6,934 nt of DNA, from contig CAMLNT010000122.1 of NCBI GenBank assembly GCA_946481425.1, positions 1 through 6,934 on the forward strand, in the 5' to 3' direction. The translations under genes and the position numbers were made by a program. The DNA comes from an uncultured Brevundimonas sp. (lineage in GTDB: Bacteria; Pseudomonadota; Alphaproteobacteria; Caulobacterales; Caulobacteraceae). Below the pieces are notes generated by a model. It was not told the DNA's origin. It made no database searches and saw only the letters and a list, made by a program, of their open reading frames with translations. Positions 5,214 through 6,934 of this stretch are shown here, one piece after another (the first letter of the stretch is position 1; each line of letters begins with the position of its first letter).

Positions 5214-5240
5214 TAAGGCCGTCTCATGGCCCCCCGTCAA
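5212..5240 (-). promoter_or_regulatory. candidate promoter for the Cys-rich protein and lipoprotein genes
   Basis: TTGACGG (5240-5234) is a perfect match to the Caulobacter -35 consensus TTGACGS. After 14 nt, GCCTTATT (5219-5212) is only a partial match to GCTANAWC (five of eight including the free position). The element would start transcription about 20 nt before the ATG. The good -35 and poor -10 make this tentative. Confidence 0.3.
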
Positions 5241-6934
5241 CCGCCCCCGAGCTTCAGCAGAGCCGCCTGATAGTTCGCGATCTGCTTGGACTGGTATTCG
5301 CTGTAGGTGACGTTCGCCATGGCGGCCGCCTGAGGATCGTCCAGCTGGGTCAGCTTGCGATAGGCCGCCATGACCTGGAGGACCGCGGCCTGAATGCCGT
5401 CCTTTGCCGCCTTCACGCCCGCCTTGTCGCTGATGCTCAGATCGGCCGGAAGCCGTAGCGCATAGATCGCCCGCTCGTCGCGCAATCCGCCAGTCGGATG
5501 AACCAGCGTCTGGGACAGGCCCAGCGCCTCAAGCGCATCCCGGCCCAGGGCGCCGGCCACGATCTCGACAGGCTCGCGCCCCGGCTTCAGTGTGATGCGC
5601 AGGCCGGCCACGCCGTCCGTAGGCAGGATTTTCACATCGAGCCGGTTCTGAGCGGCCGAGTTGATCTTCTTGGCGAGGGTTTCGAAGGTGTCGCCCGCCT
5701 CGATCGTGACCGCACGAAGCCGCCCGCCGCCGAGGTCGATGTGGAACTGGTCGCCGGCGCGGACCGAGGTCGAGTCGACCAGCTTCTGCGACGGCTTGTA
5801 GTCGATGACGCCCTGGGGGAGGCCGAGACGATCCAGGACACTGGCGCCGCTGGCGGCCACCGAAATCGACATGGGGCGCACGACGCCGTCCTGCCCGAGG
5901 AAGGTTCGGTCCCACTCGATGGCGCCGGTGTCGGCGTCCAGCCGCACGAGGCGCCCCTTGGCCGATGCGCTCGAGCTGGACGAAATGATATCCGTTTGCC
6001 CCGTCAGCCAGACCTTGCCGCCAGCGATGGTGGCGGCAACCGCCGAGTCGTCCCCCGCTCCGCCCAGAAAGGTGACGCGGTCGGCCGCGTCTGGCGTCAG
6101 GCTGGCGTCGAGGCGGGCGACAAAGGCGTCCTTGGCGCCTGAATGGCTATTGGTCGCCGCACCGTCGCCGAGAGAGCCGTTCGCTGTCGTGCCGGTGACG
6201 ATGACGCGCCCGCCGTCGATCGCAACGCCGGATATGGAGCCCTGCAGACCGCCCAGATCGCGCGTTGCGGCGAGCACCGGAGCGTCGGGCGTGGAGATGT
6301 CGTAGCTGCGTACGATCGCGCGGCCATTCTCGACACCGGCGATCACGAGCGTCGTCCCGTCGACGGCAAGGCGTGACACGGCGTCTTCGCCGGCCGAGCC
6401 GAACTGCTGTACGCCCAAGGAAAGGCCCGCCGAAGAGTAGGTCTGGAGATAGCCGTCCCATCCGCCGAGCGCCGCGGCCCCCGGCATGCCGGACCTGGCC
6501 CGGCCTCCGACATAGACCGAGCCATCGGCGCCGAAGGCCACGCTTGTGGCCTCGTCTTCCGACCTTGCGCCGCGGCGCTGGGTCCAGAGTTCGCCGCCGC
6601 TGGCGTCAAAGACGGTGACGAAGCTGTCGCTCAGCCGCGCGTCAGCGCCTGACACGCCAGCGTCCAGAGCACCGGTGACGGAGCCGACGACGGCCACACG
6701 GCCATCCGCACCAACCGCCAGCGCCGAAGCCGTCGCCTCGGTCGCCGCGCCCAGGGTGCGGGTGAAGACCAGCTGGCCGGCGGAGTCGTATTTCTGAAGC
6801 ACGACGTCGCGGCGGCCCTTGATCGTCTGGCCGTCCACGGAAGCGGTGGCTTCACCCAGAACATAGAGCGATCCATCGGGCCCGGTCTGCGTGGCCCGGA
6901 TTTCCGCCAGGCCCTTGGACAGATCGGCCGTCAG
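5237..6934 (-). CDS. flaEY: beta-propeller (SBBP repeat) protein with flagellin-associated C-terminal domain, probably FlaEY-like (5' truncated by window)
   Basis: The frame is open through base 6934, giving 565 visible C-terminal residues; the true start lies outside. Residues 1 to about 360 are several blade repeats of SBBP type, each with a strand such as AVGADGRVAVVGSV, AFGADGSVYVGGRA, GVAIDGGRVIVTGT or TIAGGKVWLTGQ, followed by D-x-F-V-x-x-x-D and a Trp- or Phe-containing strand. FLGGAGDDS is also typical of SBBP repeats. Residues about 390-480 (AGDQFHIDL...VTIEAGDTFETLAKKINSA...) resemble the small domain found in flagellins and hook-associated proteins. The C-terminus (about 505-565) is helical, ending in SEYQSKQIANYQAALLKL. 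This combination fits the Caulobacter protein FlaEY, linked to flagellin regulation or modification. That name rests on memory of the architecture and neighbourhood; the beta-propeller call is firmer. A Ser-rich stretch (residues 318-324) interrupts one blade. Confidence 0.65.
   Translation of the reverse strand: MTADLSKGLAEIRATQTGPDGSLYVLGEATASVDGQTIKGRRDVVLQKYDSAGQLVFTRTLGAATEATASALAVGADGRVAVVGSVTGALDAGVSGADARLSDSFVTVFDASGGELWTQRRGARSEDEATSVAFGADGSVYVGGRARSGMPGAAALGGWDGYLQTYSSAGLSLGVQQFGSAGEDAVSRLAVDGTTLVIAGVENGRAIVRSYDISTPDAPVLAATRDLGGLQGSISGVAIDGGRVIVTGTTANGSLGDGAATNSHSGAKDAFVARLDASLTPDAADRVTFLGGAGDDSAVAATIAGGKVWLTGQTDIISSSSSASAKGRLVRLDADTGAIEWDRTFLGQDGVVRPMSISVAASGASVLDRLGLPQGVIDYKPSQKLVDSTSVRAGDQFHIDLGGGRLRAVTIEAGDTFETLAKKINSAAQNRLDVKILPTDGVAGLRITLKPGREPVEIVAGALGRDALEALGLSQTLVHPTGGLRDERAIYALRLPADLSISDKAGVKAAKDGIQAAVLQVMAAYRKLTQLDDPQAAAMANVTYSEYQSKQIANYQAALLKLGGG

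Noticed and set aside
4669..5310. Plus-strand open frame opposite the Cys-rich protein gene
   Set aside because: The minus-strand gene has a membrane segment, a Cys module and overlap with its neighbour; the plus frame shows only Arg/Ala/Gly-rich composition.
1..6934. Mobile element, CRISPR array, tRNA, rRNA, toxin-antitoxin or defence genes
   Set aside because: No transposase or integrase, no spaced direct repeats, no tRNA-like cloverleaf, and no recognisable defence or toxin motif; the window is densely filled with ordinary genes.

Overview
This is a high-GC window (about two thirds G+C by eye). The gene content points to an alphaproteobacterium, most likely of the Caulobacterales (Caulobacter, Brevundimonas or Phenylobacterium). 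The clues are a GTTC-N7-GTTC LexA box before ssb, candidate TTGACGS/GCTANAWC promoters, a DUF938 methyltransferase, a DUF1206 membrane protein, and a beta-propeller protein resembling the Caulobacter flagellar regulator FlaEY. The genus is inference. I see no mobile element, CRISPR array, tRNA or rRNA. Coding density is very high, and this looks like ordinary chromosomal core rather than an accessory island.

Layout. (1) 1-246 (+): the end of uvrA, running in from the left. (2) 243-1139 (-): a polytopic membrane protein whose stop codon shares the CTAG palindrome with uvrA's stop. (3) 1140-1234: a short divergent intergenic region with a candidate promoter placed so that the next mRNA would be leaderless. 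(4) 1235-3502 (+): three closely packed genes, a DUF938 methyltransferase-like protein, an RluF-like 23S rRNA pseudouridine synthase, and a DUF1206 membrane protein that seems to use a TTG start. (5) 3503-3551: a short convergent gap with GC-rich inverted repeats. (6) 3552-6934 (-): in transcription order, a 5'-truncated FlaEY-like gene, a membrane-anchored Cys-rich protein, a lipoprotein whose start overlaps the preceding stop, and ssb with its own SOS-regulated promoter.

How they work together. uvrA and ssb are both DNA-repair genes and face each other across about 3.3 kb of unrelated genes. The methyltransferase, pseudouridine synthase and DUF1206 genes are probably co-transcribed but have no obvious shared pathway. 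The two small envelope proteins share a Cys-containing module and are probably translationally coupled, so they may act together at the inner membrane or in the periplasm; their function is unknown to me. The FlaEY-like gene upstream may or may not be functionally linked to them.

I found no convincing new system. The items most worth a second look are the repeated Cys module in the two small envelope proteins, the apparent leaderless methyltransferase mRNA, the ssb control region (LexA box plus a perfect leader hairpin), and two TGA stop codons that each lie inside a -35-like TTGAC element of the next gene.
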